From positions 41,302,301-41,366,300 of the forward strand of contig OX463855.1 in the NCBI GenBank assembly GCA_949825065.1: 64,000 nt of DNA. The letters are read 5' to 3'. Below the pieces are notes generated by a model, which had not been told where the DNA came from, did no database searches, and saw only the letters and a program-made list of their open reading frames with translations. Below are positions 52,190-63,131 of the stretch, piece by piece. Position 1 is the stretch's first letter; the number at the start of each line of letters is the position of its first letter. Origin of the DNA: Odontocerum albicorne (lineage: Eukaryota > Arthropoda > Insecta > Trichoptera > Odontoceridae). The position numbers were made by a program, and so were the translations under genes.

Positions 52190-53222
52190 GAGCTTAACAT
52201 TATTGAAAAAAATATTATATTCTAAATAAAGAGCTGTAGAAGTGCGTGCACTTAAAAGAATACGCAATGAAGTGACTAGGGATGAACGTGAACTTAACCT
52301 TTCCCTTCCTGTGCTAAAAAAACCGGGGCGTTCCTGTGCTGTGTATTCAATACACATGTAAAAATGAGCGATTTTAAATCGGAAAAATAAGAATATTCAT
52401 AGCCAATCGCTTAAATTAATTAAATTTGAAGTCAAAAGTTGATCAAAATTGAAATTTAATTGCTGAAAACATGAAAAAAAAACATCGGATGACGTTCACA
52501 AAACGGACGAAGCGACCACCTCAAACGAAAGCCCGCGAGCTACTAAAGCGAGTGAAGCGAGCGAACTGAGATTCTATTTCTTGCGTTCCCATATACCGAA
52601 GTAAAGTGAGAGTGAGGCGTGAATAGCGTCGCTTCCTCACCCATAGCGGTTTTTTAAAACGAATATACCTACGTCACACACTGGCACACGTTTGATTGTA
52701 TTGGTGAATTTATTACCGATTTTCACAAAATATCTCTGATGTGGCCGGTAAGTGCTAATTACTATGAATGTTATTTTTTTCATTCAATGAGTAAATGTAT
52801 TACGGAGGAATACCTAAAATCTGAACCCAGTATTTATTATATTTATAGAGATATCAAAGTTTTTAGAAGCAATGTGTACTAGTAACACATCACAGGACAG
52901 GAAGGGTTAAGTGGCTGATGAATTGAGCAAGATGAAAAAGACTACTGTGAGATGGTTTGGGCACATAGAACGAATGAAAGAAGGCTAACAAAACAAATAT
53001 ACATATAGTGCAAATGTGAGTGGAAGGTGTGATACAGAAAGACCCAAGTATGCTTGGATCAAATGTACAACATTTTGAAAGAAAAAAATGTAGTTGCAAG
53101 AATCATAAGGGCTGTATGAGAACGTACATGGGTGTAGAAAAGGCGAAAGGTGTGTTCCACGATAGGAAAGACTGGCACTCTCTTCTTTCTACCTTACTCG
53201 ATAGGGAGACGGCGTAATGGTA
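52190..53222 (+). pseudogene. LINE family W fragment interrupted by a piggyBac-like MITE
   Basis: 52225-52292 encodes a KRIRNEVTRDEREL-like segment. After the MITE the same LINE resumes (52911 on) with WFGHIERMKEG, a YSANVSGRCDTERPK-like part and GCMRTYMGVEKAKGVFHDRK. It ends near CTTACTCGATAGGGAGACGG. The break is exactly at a TTAA. Confidence 0.8.
52293..52910. mobile_element. piggyBac-like MITE, copy 3 (inverted, diverged)
   Basis: TTAA at 52293-52296 and 52907-52910. The ends are TTAACCTTTCCCTTCCTGTG and TTAACCCTTCCTGTCCTGTG (inverted). The interior matches copies 1 and 2 in reverse (GATTTTAAATCGGAAAAATA, GCTGAAAACAT). Confidence 0.82.
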
Positions 53223-53289
53223 TGTATGAAATTTGTTACATTTACTTAAAAAGCGAATGAACTTTTTGGCCAATCCAATACACATTTAT

Positions 53290-53625
53290 TTTATATCGAT
53301 TCTCGGAAACATCGCATGCCCACTCTGACATCAGTCGAGCATTTTCTATTTCTGACCAAGAACAGTCGGCTCTCCACTTCCTGCAAGCGGAGGCTAGAGC
53401 TCGTTTCGCTTTTCTTCGTCAGGAAAATCGATATGGAAATTCGGGCAGTGGGACGCGGTGACCCTGGCCGTATCCACTGTACGTGCGGACATTCGGTCCG
53501 CCTTGCAGTCAACCAGCCGTGGCGCGAGGAGGCCTCGCAGGCCGGCGGAGATCAAGGCTTGTTAGGGAGAAAGACTGACCAGGCGCGAGTGAGCTCGGCC
53601 GTCCTTAGCGAGATTTCTAGTTAAG
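53290..53625 (+). other. GC-rich block of unknown origin
   Basis: One frame reads SDISRAFSISDQEQSALHFL, QAEARARFAFLRQENRYGNS and a stop. The next 160 bp are GC-rich (GCCGTGGCGCGAGGAGGCCT) without a matching frame. It has no splice sites good enough to call an exon, and no family is recognised. Confidence 0.35.
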
Positions 53626-53639
53626 AATAATATTTGAGG

Positions 53640-54150
53640 ATTCTATGATTTTTCTAACATTTTATTCTTTCAAAATATCACTCACTTCATCAAACCATAC
53701 TTTAATTGGTCTTCCTCTACCACACCTCATACTCACATTTGTACAGTACCCGGCGGTAAGCAATACACATCGTTTGTAGAGCGTCGTCTCCATCGCACGA
53801 TGCGCTAACCGCGTCGTGACTACGATACCGGACTATTAGCGCATCGAGCGATAGAGACGACGCTCTACAAACGATGTGTATTACTTACCGCCGGGCACTG
53901 TACTGCGTATTTGTTTTGTTAGTATTTCTTGCATTCATTCATTGATTCCACATGCCCAAACCGTTCCAAAGTGCCCTCCTTTATTTCATTCAACACATCA
54001 GCCTTAAGTCCACATTCGTCCCAAACAACTTCATCACGTATTCTGTCACACATTGTCAGTTTATGTATTCTTCTCAGTGCATGCATTTCTACAGGGTTTA
54101 TGCAACTTTCAGTCTACTTCCACGTCCACGTTTTACTTCCAAGGTGATAG
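53640..54150 (-). pseudogene. LINE family W fragment interrupted by MITE P
   Basis: The minus strand carries the RIRDEVVWDECGLKADVLNE, IKEGTLERFGHVES and GRGRPIKVWFDEVSD-like series. The 161-bp palindromic MITE at 53742-53902 splits it. Confidence 0.72.
53742..53902. mobile_element. palindromic MITE family P, copy 3
   Basis: 161 bp with ends ACAGTACCCGGCGGTAAG and CTTACCGCCGGGCACTGT. Over 50 bp of each arm is complementary (CATCGTTTGTAGAGCGTCGT and counterpart). The loop contains GCGCATCG and CGATGCGC pieces. Confidence 0.9.
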
Positions 54151-54680
54151 AAATATGTGAAGGGAAAAAGTAAATTTGATATATATGAGTAATGAAAGAT
54201 TGGAGCAAGTTGGAGAATTCTGTTATTTAGGTAGTATTTTCTCAGATGATGAAAGAGTTACGATGGGATATCGAACGGCTTGTAGCGATAGGAAACAAAG
54301 TAAATAGGGCAACATACATATTTGGACCAGACAGTATTAAAATCTCCTAAGATAATAGTCCATAACAGTATTTTGGTACCAATTTTCAAGTACGTGGAAA
54401 AGACTAAAAGGAGCCGAATAAATGTTGTAAAAATGCGTGCACTTAAAAAAATACGTGGAGTAACACAGTATGATAGAATATGAATGAAGTGATAAGGAAT
54501 GAATGTGAACTTAAGGCTTACGTGTTGATATAGATAAAGCAGCACTCTTAGATGGATTGGGTACGCGGAACGTATGAACGAATAAAGACTCACAAAATAT
54601 GTATACAGTGAAAATATGAATGGAAGGCGTGGTAAAAGAAGACAAAGGATATTATGGTTGAATGAAGTAGAATTAGAATT
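54150..54680 (+). pseudogene. LINE family W fragment
   Basis: Plus strand: RLEQVGEFCYLGSIFSDDER, then IVHNSILVPIFKYVEK, NVVKMRALKKIRGVTQYDR and MNGRRGKRRQR-like pieces. It faces the previous fragment (53640-54150, minus) tail to tail and runs into the 74-bp satellite. Confidence 0.72.
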
Positions 54681-55335
54681 AAGAGACCACAACCGTCGAC
54701 ATGATAGAAGAGCATAATCGTTGTCTAATATTATAGACAAAAGTTAAAAGTTAGACCACGACCGTCGACAGGATAGAAGAGCATAAGCGTTGTCTGTTTA
54801 ATATTATAGACAAAAGTTAAAAGTTAGACCACAACCGTCGACATGATAAGAAGAACAGAAGCGTTGTCTGTCTAATATTATAGACAAAAGTTAAAAGTTA
54901 GACCACAACCGTCGACATGATAAGAATAGCATAAGCGTTGTCTGTCTAATATTATAGATAAAAGTTAAAAGTTAGACCACAACCGCCGACAAGATAGAAG
55001 AGCATAAGCGTTGTCTGTCTAATATTATAGACAAAGGTTAAAAGTTAGACCACAACCGTCATGATAAGAAGAGCAGAAGCGTTGTCTGTCTAATATTATA
55101 GACAAAAGTTAAAAGTGAGACCACAACCGTCGACAGGATAGAAGAGCATAAGCGTTGTATGTCTAATATTATAGACACAAGTTAAAAGTTAGACCACAAC
55201 CGTCGACAGGATAGAAGAGCATAACCGTTGCCTGTCTAATATTATAGACAAAAGTTAAAAGTTAGACCACAACCGTTGACATGATAAGAAGAGCAGAAGT
55301 GTTGTCTGTCTAATATTATAGACAAAAGTTAAAAT
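54680..55335. repeat. about 74-bp satellite, 9 copies
   Basis: The unit contains AGTTAGACCACAACCGTCGA and CTAATATTATAGACAAAAGT. Unit lengths vary (70-78 bp) through small indels around GATAAGAAGAGC and GTTGTCTGTC. The array starts inside the 3' part of LINE W. Confidence 0.92.
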
Positions 55336-55857
55336 TTTACATACGTTAAAAAAACAAATAAAACAATGAATTTAGACACATTTGAGATAAACGAAGTCAT
55401 AAGTAAAAGGACAAAACTAACGAATAACTAAACAAAAAGATTCACACGTCTTGAAAAAAAATTGGGTCAACAGTTCGATGAAACATGACATCAGTTGATC
55501 TCGTGTAACCGGGACCATTCCGCCGGAAGAGAGCCTCTAGACAGGAGGTAGGAACACGTGTCGCGGGGATTAAAGTAATTAGAGAATAACAAATTAAATT
55601 ATTTTTTTCTGCGTTTGGCCCCGCACATGCAACGCGTCCTCTCCAACCAGGTCACAGTATCCGGTGTTAGGTTGTGTAGCTCATGTACGCCTCTAGAAGA
55701 CATATGGTATCTTAGAAGCCGTATTTTTTTAGTTTGCTCAGGGGTAATTTAGTTAACCCATCCATCCTGCACAGTCTTGGTTTGTATGTTCCGGATAATT
55801 ATTTGAGATAACGCACGCATATAATGTTCTATCAACCTAAAAGTCGAACCATCATGC
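55336..55857. other. unassigned spacer between satellites
   Basis: No gene was recognised. The stretch GGCCCCGCACATGCAACGCG near 55618 is GC-rich but has no clear frame. Confidence 0.45.
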
Positions 55858-57975
55858 CTTTGGAAATGCCAGGTAGATCATCACATTTTTTAACCGTGGA
55901 AAGGTATCTAATTGAAAGGTAGGTAGATCATTCACATTTTTTAACCGTGGAAAGGTATCTAATGGAAAGGTAGGTAGATCATTCACATTTTTTAACCGTG
56001 GAAAGGTATCTAATGGAAAGGTAGGTAGATCATTCACATTTTTTTACCGTGGAAAGGTATCTAATGGAAAGGTAGGTAGATCATTCACATTTTTTAACCG
56101 TGGAAAGGTATCTAATGGAAAGGTAGGTAGATCATTCACATTTTTTAACCGTGGAAAGGTATCTAATTGAAAGGTAGGTAGATCATTCACATTTTTTAGC
56201 CGTGGAAAGGTATCTAATGGAAAGGTAGGTAGATCATTCACATTTTTTAACCGTGGAAAGGTATCTAATGGAAAGGTAGGTAGATCATTCACATTTTTTA
56301 ACCGTGGAAAGGTATCTAATTGAAAGGTAGGTAGATCATTCACATTTTTTAGCCGTGGAAAGGTATCTAATGGAAAGGTAGGTAGATCATTCACATTTTT
56401 TAACCGTGGAAAGGTATCTAATGGAAAGGTAGGTAGATCATTCACATTTTTTTACCGTGGAAAGGTATCTAATGGAAAGGTAGGTAGATCATTCACATTT
56501 TTTAGCCGTGGAAAGGTATCTAATGGAAAGGTAGGTAGATCATTCACATTTTTTAACCGTGGAAAGGTATCTAATTGAAAGGTAGGTAGATCATTCACAT
56601 TTTTTAACCGTGGAAAGGTATCTAATGGAAAGGTAGGTAGATCATTCACATTTTTTAACCGTGGAAAGGTATCTAATGGAAAGGTAGGTAGATCATTCAC
56701 ATTTTTTAACCGTGGAAAGGTATCTAATGGAAAGGTAGGTAGATCATTCACATTTTTTTACCGTGGAAAGGTATCTAATGGAAAGGTAGGTAGATCATTC
56801 ACATTTTTTAACCGTGGAAAGGTATCTAATGGAAAGGTAGGTAGATCATTCACATTTTTTAACCGTGGAAAGGTATCTAATTGAAAGGTAGGTAGATCAT
56901 TCACATTTTTTAGCCGTGGAAAGGTATCTAATGGAAAGGTAGGTAGATCATTCACATTTTTTAACCGTGGAAAGGTATCTAATGGAAAGGTAGGTAGATC
57001 ATTCACATTTTTTAACCGTGGAAAGGTATCTAATTGAAAGGTAGGTAGATCATTCACATTTTTTAGCCGTGGAAAGGTATCTAATGAAAAGGTAGGTAGA
57101 TCATTCACATTTTTTAACCGTGGAAAGGTATCTAATGGAAAGGTAGGTAGATCATTCACATTTTTTTACCGTGGAAAGGTATCTAATGGAAAGGTAGGTA
57201 GATCATTCACATTTTTTAACCGTGGAAAGGTATCTAATTAAAAGGTAGGTAGATCATTCACATTTTTTAACCGTGGAAAGGTATCTAATGGAAAGGTAGG
57301 TAGATCATTCACATTTTTTAACCGTGGAAAGGTATCTAATTGAAAGGTAGGTAGATCATTCACATTTTTTAACCGTGGAAAGGTATCTAATGGAAAGGTA
57401 GGTAGATCATTCACATTTTTTAACCGTGGAAAGGTATCTAATGGAAAGGTAGGTAGATCATACACATTTTTTAACCGTGGAAAGGTATCTAATGGAAAGG
57501 TAGGTAGATCATTCACATTTTTTTACCGTGGAAAGGTATCTAATGGAAAGGTAGGTAGATCATTCACATTTTTTAGCCGTGGAAAGGTATCTAATGGAAA
57601 GGTAGGTAGATCATTCACATTTTTTAACCGTGGAAAGGTATCTAATTGAAAGGTAGGTAGATCATTCACATTTTTTAACCGTGGAAAGGTATCTAATGGA
57701 AAGGTAGGTAGATCATTCACATTTTTTAACCGTGGAAAGGTATCTAATGGAAAGGTAGGTAGATCATTCACATTTTTTAACCGTGGAAAGGTATCTAATG
57801 GAAAGGTAGGTAGATCATTCACATTTTTTAACCGTGGAAAGGTATCTAATTGAAAGGTAGGTAGATCATTCACATGTTTAACCGTGGAAAGGTAGGTAGA
57901 TCATTCACATTTTTTAACAGTGGAAAGGTAGGTAGATCTAATGGAAAGGTAGGTAGATCATTTACATTTTTTAAC
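55858..57975. repeat. 51-bp minisatellite, about 41 copies, with 17-codon periodicity
   Basis: The unit contains GTAGGTAGATCATTCACATT, TTTTAACCGTGGAAAGGTAT and CTAATGGAAAG. Since 51 is divisible by 3, the minus strand stays open for hundreds of bases as a repeated NDLPTFPLDTFPRLKNV. Variants change Pro to Gln (TTGAAAGG) or create a stop (TTTTTTTACCG). The pattern of variants repeats with period 714 bp (14 units): stop-to-stop blocks 56044-56445 and 56758-57159 have the same P/Q order. The last units (57876-57975) are shortened. Confidence 0.96.
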
Positions 57976-58214
57976 CGTGTGTGTCTTCATATATAATAGA
58001 CGTGTTTCAGGTGTCGCTCAGCTTCTTCAAGAAAAATCTCTTAAATTTAGAGTAATATTTGAAATAATTTCAATTTTTATACATATTATACATTTTTACT
58101 ATTATTCTTATCAAATAAATCTGATTTTATTAAATTATTTAATACATATTTTATTTGTACTTGTTATGTTTGGTCCTCGTACGAATTAGGGAAACTTATA
58201 ATGTACAAGTACGA

Positions 58215-58830
58215 CTTCAATAAAGGTAAAGGTAGGAAAACCATTTAGACAGTCGATCGGAGCGTGGTTGTTATTGCGACAGGATTTTGAGTACTTGGGC
58301 TTTCAGGATGAATGACGAATGGAAGGGATTTATGTAAGCTCGTGAGTGTGGGTTTCTTCTTGTTGTTTTAATTTTGGTTGTTTTTGTATTTGTGTTTCTG
58401 TGTATTTTTTTTTTTGTTTTAATTTTGTTTTGATTTTAATTTTTATTCTTATGATTGTGTGCGGTATAGTGTGGGATGAATATTTTTGGTCTTTCTGGAG
58501 TGATGATGTGTGAGGAGTTGAATTTCGCAAGATGTTTCCAGTTGTAGTTGAGTGTCACTGTTTGTCAGGTTGATGAGAGCGTGCAACGGGGTTTTGTTTT
58601 TGTGTAATCAAAAATCGGAAAGAAGTATCGATTTATTTTTCTCATGCTAAATATCCTCAGTGAGATACAGGCAAAAGCCTAGTTTACTGGGGATACGACA
58701 AATGAAAGGCAACAAACCCAGATCCATTAAAATTGTATGTCCAAATCAAATTATCTGTTGTTTTTCTCAAATTGTGTATATTTCTTGTCATGTGTAATAA
58801 TAAATAAATAAAATAAAAATAATAATAAAT
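58215..58830 (+). repeat. dispersed repeat family D, copy 2
   Basis: Reverse-oriented match of 14490-15130 (CAGTCGATCGGAGCGTGGTT, CTCAGTGAGATACAGGCAAA, GGGGATACGACAAATG). Non-coding; long T- and GT-rich tracts. Confidence 0.7.
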
Positions 58831-58989
58831 AAAACAAAGGACCTGAAAATAAATTAATAAATATGTGACACCACACACAGCTGGCCACTGTATGCAGCGG
58901 GCAGCTGTGTATGATGCGGTCCACGGTTTCGATTTCCCTGCACTCACAGAAATGCTACTCCGCTAGACCCACCCCACTTGTGTGAACAC

Positions 58990-59575
58990 CCAGGTCTCCC
59001 ACAAAATGCCTGTTTTTTTTTATGTCATACTTCGTATAAAAAGAGAGGTTGACAGTCGCATCCATCAAGCAAAACTCGCCTTTAATAAGAAATCAAAGAT
59101 TTTCGAATCCAACAACATGGACCTAAAGCTCCGCAAGCAAGTGGTCAAAACATATGTGTGGAGTATTTTGATGTATGGTTGCGAGACATGGTGCATAGGC
59201 GAAAAAGATTGGACGCCTTCGAGATGTGGACCTATAGACGAATCCTAAGGATTTCCTGGAGAGACCACATTACAAATGACGAGGTTCTCAGCAGGATCGA
59301 AGAAACCAGGCACCTGTCAAACACCATATCGGAAAGGCGTGCAGAATGGATGGGTCATATGCTGCGACATGAAAATCTCCTGCACAATATACTGGAGGGA
59401 ATGATTGAAGGATCGATTGGCAGAGGTCATCCTCGCCAAGAGTATTTGGAGCAAATATGCCACGATATGGACTGCATATACAGAGCTCAAGAGGATCGCT
59501 GAAGACCGAGCGAAGTGGAAGAGGAGATGCAGAGATTTGCTGCTAACCAATGACCAGGATTGAAATTGAAGAAGA
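58990..59575 (+). pseudogene. LINE family S C-terminal fragment, copy 2
   Basis: Plus strand: VDSRIHQAKLAFNKKSKIFE, LRKQVVKTYVWSILMYGCET and, one frame later, LDAFEMWTYRRILRISWRDH, ETRHLSNTISERRAEWMGHM and ILEGMIEGSIGRGHPRQEYL. It ends in GAAGAAGAAGAAAG. It has fewer lesions than the copy at 28760. Confidence 0.85.
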
Positions 59576-59719
59576 AGAAAGACTTCGTCTAAGGGGACCA
59601 CCTATTGACGCGTTCAACCTGTTGTCCATTTGATCCAGAGTCTTCCAGATTGGACGACGGGAGGTAAACAGGGTGGCGGTGATTATTTTACTTCCGTAAC
59701 AACAGGTGGTTGGTCGATT

Positions 59720-59855
59720 AGCGACGTCCTCTTCCACTCTTACGATTAGCGACATCCTCTTCCACTCTTACGATAGCGACATCCTCTTCCAATCTTACGA
59801 TTAGCGACATCCTCTTCCACTCTTACGATTTGCGACATCCTCTTCCACTCTTAAT
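59720..59855. repeat. 28-bp tandem repeat, 5 copies
   Basis: The unit contains GCGACATCCTCTTCCACTCT followed by TACGATTA. Copies differ by single-base changes and one 1-bp deletion. Confidence 0.88.
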
Positions 59856-60007
59856 GAGATTCGCTCTACGCCTTAAATCAGGAGGTGGAGTTCTAATACG
59901 GAGTATAATAAAGTTTCAAGTCGATGATTCTTATAAAATAAATTCATACAGTTTAGTTGTTTTTTTTGCAAACTAATATTTACATGCATAAATTATTCAA
60001 CCCACAA

Positions 60008-60050
60008 TGACCTCCATGGCCTAGTTGGTACGACGCCTGTCTTGTCTAGA
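60008..60050 (+). repeat. tRNA-derived SINE head, 5' half only (family T)
   Basis: GACCTCCATGGCCTAGTTGG followed by TACGACGCCTGTCT. The second half is replaced by unrelated sequence. Confidence 0.6.
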
Positions 60051-60309
60051 AAATAATTATCTGCTGACGCCACACTGAAGTTAGAATAGGATTACCACGA
60101 CGCAGACAGAAGGTGTTTAGTAGTCACAGGGCGGCTAGAACTGCTTGTTAAGTGATGCGATTATGCTGTAAGCTATTTATTAAACTAAAGGCCTTTGTTG
60201 TTAGCAGCACATACAAGCAGAAATAGCAAGCCAGAAAAAAGGTTCAATTTTATGTTGTCTTCAAAACTTGTTATTCCATACAATCGTACATAAAGACAAA
60301 ACCTCACAT

Positions 60310-60760
60310 ACCAAAGCAGATAAAAAAGTGAGTTGTATAGCAAGGGTCTGTGTGAACTCTTTTGAGTGTGGTGTATTTTTTTTTTATGATTGTGTGCGGT
60401 ATATTGTGGGATGAACGTTTTGGTCTGTCTGGAGTGATGAAGTGTGAGGAGTTTGATTTCGCGTGATGTATACATATGTAATTGAGGGTCACTGTTTGTC
60501 AGGTTGATGAGAATGTGCAACGGGGTTTTATATTATATATGGTAATCAAAAATCGGAAAGAAATATAGATATTTTTTTTGATGTTCCATATTCTTAGTAA
60601 GATACAGGCAAACTCCTAGTTTAATGGGGCCACGACAAATGAAAGGCAACCAATTCAGATCCATTAAAATTTTGTGTCCGAATAAAATTACCTGTTGTTT
60701 TTTTTTTTTTTGAAATTGTGTATAATTTCTTGCCACGTGTTAATAAAATAAAAATATATT
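60310..60760 (+). repeat. dispersed repeat family D, copy 3 (diverged)
   Basis: It shares GTGTGCGGTATATTGTGGGA, CAGGTTGATGAGAATGTGCA and ACGACAAATGAAAGGCAAC with 58215-58830, in the same orientation. It is shorter and more diverged. Confidence 0.68.
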
Positions 60761-60849
60761 TGCTTATAATAATAAAAATAAAATGACAACTTATACAGCG
60801 CCATTTAGAGAGCAGATTCTCCTCAAGGGCGCTCCAATTCGAGACTTAA

Positions 60850-61268
60850 CCCCCACCCGCGGCGGCTGGTCCCGAGATGCGCTGGTGCGCTGAGCACCAA
60901 CGCACCTCGAGACGCTGAGCGAATATGAAATATCGCTGTCTCACGGTTTACTGTACTATGTATGTCTCTGTCTGTCCTATATGAATTAGCGTTTCCGTCC
61001 GGTGCGTATTGGAGATCGCTCCGGTAGTATTGGGAAACTTGGCCGGTCAATTTGAAAGAAATAATTTTTAAATTATACATTATTTTTTTTTTGTTTTTTC
61101 ACTTAAAAATCCTCGTACTATTTGTCAGTATTCTTATACATATTTAATCTATACAAATATTTAACATTTTTGGTAGTCATGTTTGCGAATATATAATTTA
61201 ATTATCGCGAATTATTTCTCCGGTTCAGCGCACCAACGCACCTCCAGACCAGCCGCCGCTGAACCCCA
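60850..61268. mobile_element. MITE with GC-rich inverted ends (unclassified)
   Basis: Arms at about 60858-60893 (GCGGCGGCTGGTC...GGTGCGCTGA) and 61222-61262 (TCAGCGCACCAACGCACC...GACCAGCCGCCGC) are complementary over about 35 bp with small gaps. The inner left arm repeats GCACCAACGCACCTCGAGAC. The middle is AT-rich and non-coding. I could not settle a target duplication. Confidence 0.65.
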
Positions 61269-61454
61269 CCATTATTCACACATATAAATAAAACAAGCTA
61301 AATGTAAGGATATGAAGGCAGTGGCTGCGGCCATTATTCATTATTCGGTTCAGAAAAACATATTTGTTAATAAACAGCAGAAACTTACCAAGTGAAAATG
61401 AACAACAAAGAAACTTTAGTAGGTCTTCCGATACGTTATAGTAACACATTAAGC

Positions 61455-62702
61455 ATTAGGTAAAAAAAATCCCAGGTAAGAAATGATGAATAGTATCTTC
61501 TTTTAAATGATTCCATTGTATAAAGGATGCTTTCCCTCTACTTTCTATTCAGTTTTGGCCTGGCCAGAGTACAGTGAAAAGCCCTTGTATTTTTTCAAAA
61601 TGTCGGTCGATAAAGTGCATTTACGTCATTGTTTACTTTATGAATTCCGTAAAGACAATACCGCGAGTGTGGCAACCAAAAACATTTGCGACGTGTATGG
61701 AGCAGATGTCATCAAAGTTCGACAGGTACGAAGATGGTTTACAAAATTCCGATCTGAGGATTTTTCACTATTTGATAGACCACGTACCGGGCGGCCATTG
61801 AAGTCTGATGACAACAAGTTAAAAGTCATAATTGACACAAATCCACGTCTAACCACCAGGGAGATCGCGTCGATGATGGGAGTCGACCAAACAACCGTAT
61901 TAAGACATTTGAAGCGTATGGGGATGGTTTCGCGGTACAACGTTTGGATACCTCATCAATTGTCGGCTGCCAATTTATTGGATCATGTTTCAACGTGCTT
62001 TGCTTTGAGTGCGAGACAAAAACATGAACCTTTTTTGCATCGTTTGGTAACAGGAGATGAGAAATCGGTCGTGTACAACAACGTGACAAGAAAAAGACAT
62101 CGGGCTATACCTGGACAAGCCCCATTAACAACTTCGAAGGCCGAAATCCATCAAAAAAAGTAATGCTTTGTGTTTGGTGGAATTGTAAGGGTATTGTGTA
62201 TTTTGGACTCTCGGAACGCAATCAGACAATTACAACAGAACGATATTGTCAGCAATTATCCAAATTGAACATCGCCCTTCAAAAGGATAGACCAGAATTG
62301 GTAAACAGAAAAGGGGTAGTGTTTCATCCCGACAACGCGTGACCACATGTGGCTTTGATGGCCCAATACAAGCTAAATGAGTTGAATTGGGATGTTATCA
62401 AGCATCCACCGTATTGTCCAGATCTTGCTCCTTCCGATTTTCATTTATTACGATCGCTGCAAAAAATTTTAAATGATAAAAAATTTGATACAATAGAGCA
62501 GGTAAAAACATCCCTTACTACATTTTTCGCATCAAAATCCACGGAATTTTACACTAATGGTATTAATAAGTTGATAGAAAGATGGGAGAAGGTTATAAGA
62601 ACTGATGGAAATTATAAAATTGATTAAATAAATATTACAAATCTAAAAAAAAATGTTTAATTGTATATGTAAAAAACGATCATTACTTTTGCATCAACCC
62701 AA
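61455..62702 (+). mobile_element. mariner family B, copy 2, missing its left end
   Basis: The right inverted end (TTACTTTTGCATCAACCCAA) is present, but the first 40 bp or so of the element are gone, so it cannot be mobilised normally. It contains the full transposase coding length with three lesions and shows the region deleted from 7169-8090. Confidence 0.92.
61600..62627 (+). pseudogene. mariner B transposase, frameshift and stop
   Basis: ATG at 61600: MSVDKVHLRHCLLYEFRKDN, then VYGADVIKVRQVRRWFTKF, TVLRHLKRMGMVSRYNVW, WIPHQL and LVTGDEKSVVY (first Asp). A one-base loss in the A-run near 62152-62160 shifts the frame. The next frame gives VMLCVWWNCKGIVYF, GVVFHPDNA (second Asp; the usual Gln is Pro), a TGA where Arg is expected (62340), then PHVALMAQYKLNELNWDVIK, HPPYCPDLAPSDFHLL (third Asp) and the C-terminus. 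CGA to TGA is consistent with CpG decay. Confidence 0.93.
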
Positions 62703-63131
62703 TACAATCATAAATGTTCATATATACAACTCCATTACGCCCGTTTTGTCTGGGGAAAGTGCACGCGCAAGGCGCAAGGATTAAGGTTAAGTAACACTAG
62801 GCTATCATCGCATTAGAGCCGCTGTTCTACAGTTATCCGAAGTACTCGTACTTCCGAAGTAACGCCAGCGATATCCAACCGATCTTGGGTAGCGCCTCGC
62901 GCCTTGCGCCTTGCGCTCCGTAAAAATAAACAACAACACTCTGAGATGGTTTGGGCACGTGGAACGAATGAAAGAAGGCTAACTTCCCGTTTCCCTGTCG
63001 GGATTCATACATTATTCCGTACGACTCCTTCGATTTCTCTGACTTTGTACATTTCCTTATTTCAGAATATCACACTTGATCCAATTCTTTGGTCTTACTC
63101 TGTAGTGCCTTCCAATCACATTTGCGATGTA
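62703..63131. other. unassigned, with a small LINE W scrap
   Basis: 62938-62985 (GAGATGGTTTGGGCACGTGG) matches the FGHVERM region of LINE family W. Nothing else was recognised. Confidence 0.45.

Noticed and set aside
55858..57873. A real repeat protein on the minus strand with NDLPTFPLDTFPRLKNV units
   Set aside because: The open blocks begin at GTG, have no ATG, are cut by stop-creating variant units at 56451, 56757 and 57522, and follow a DNA-level 51-bp periodicity. A minisatellite explains them.
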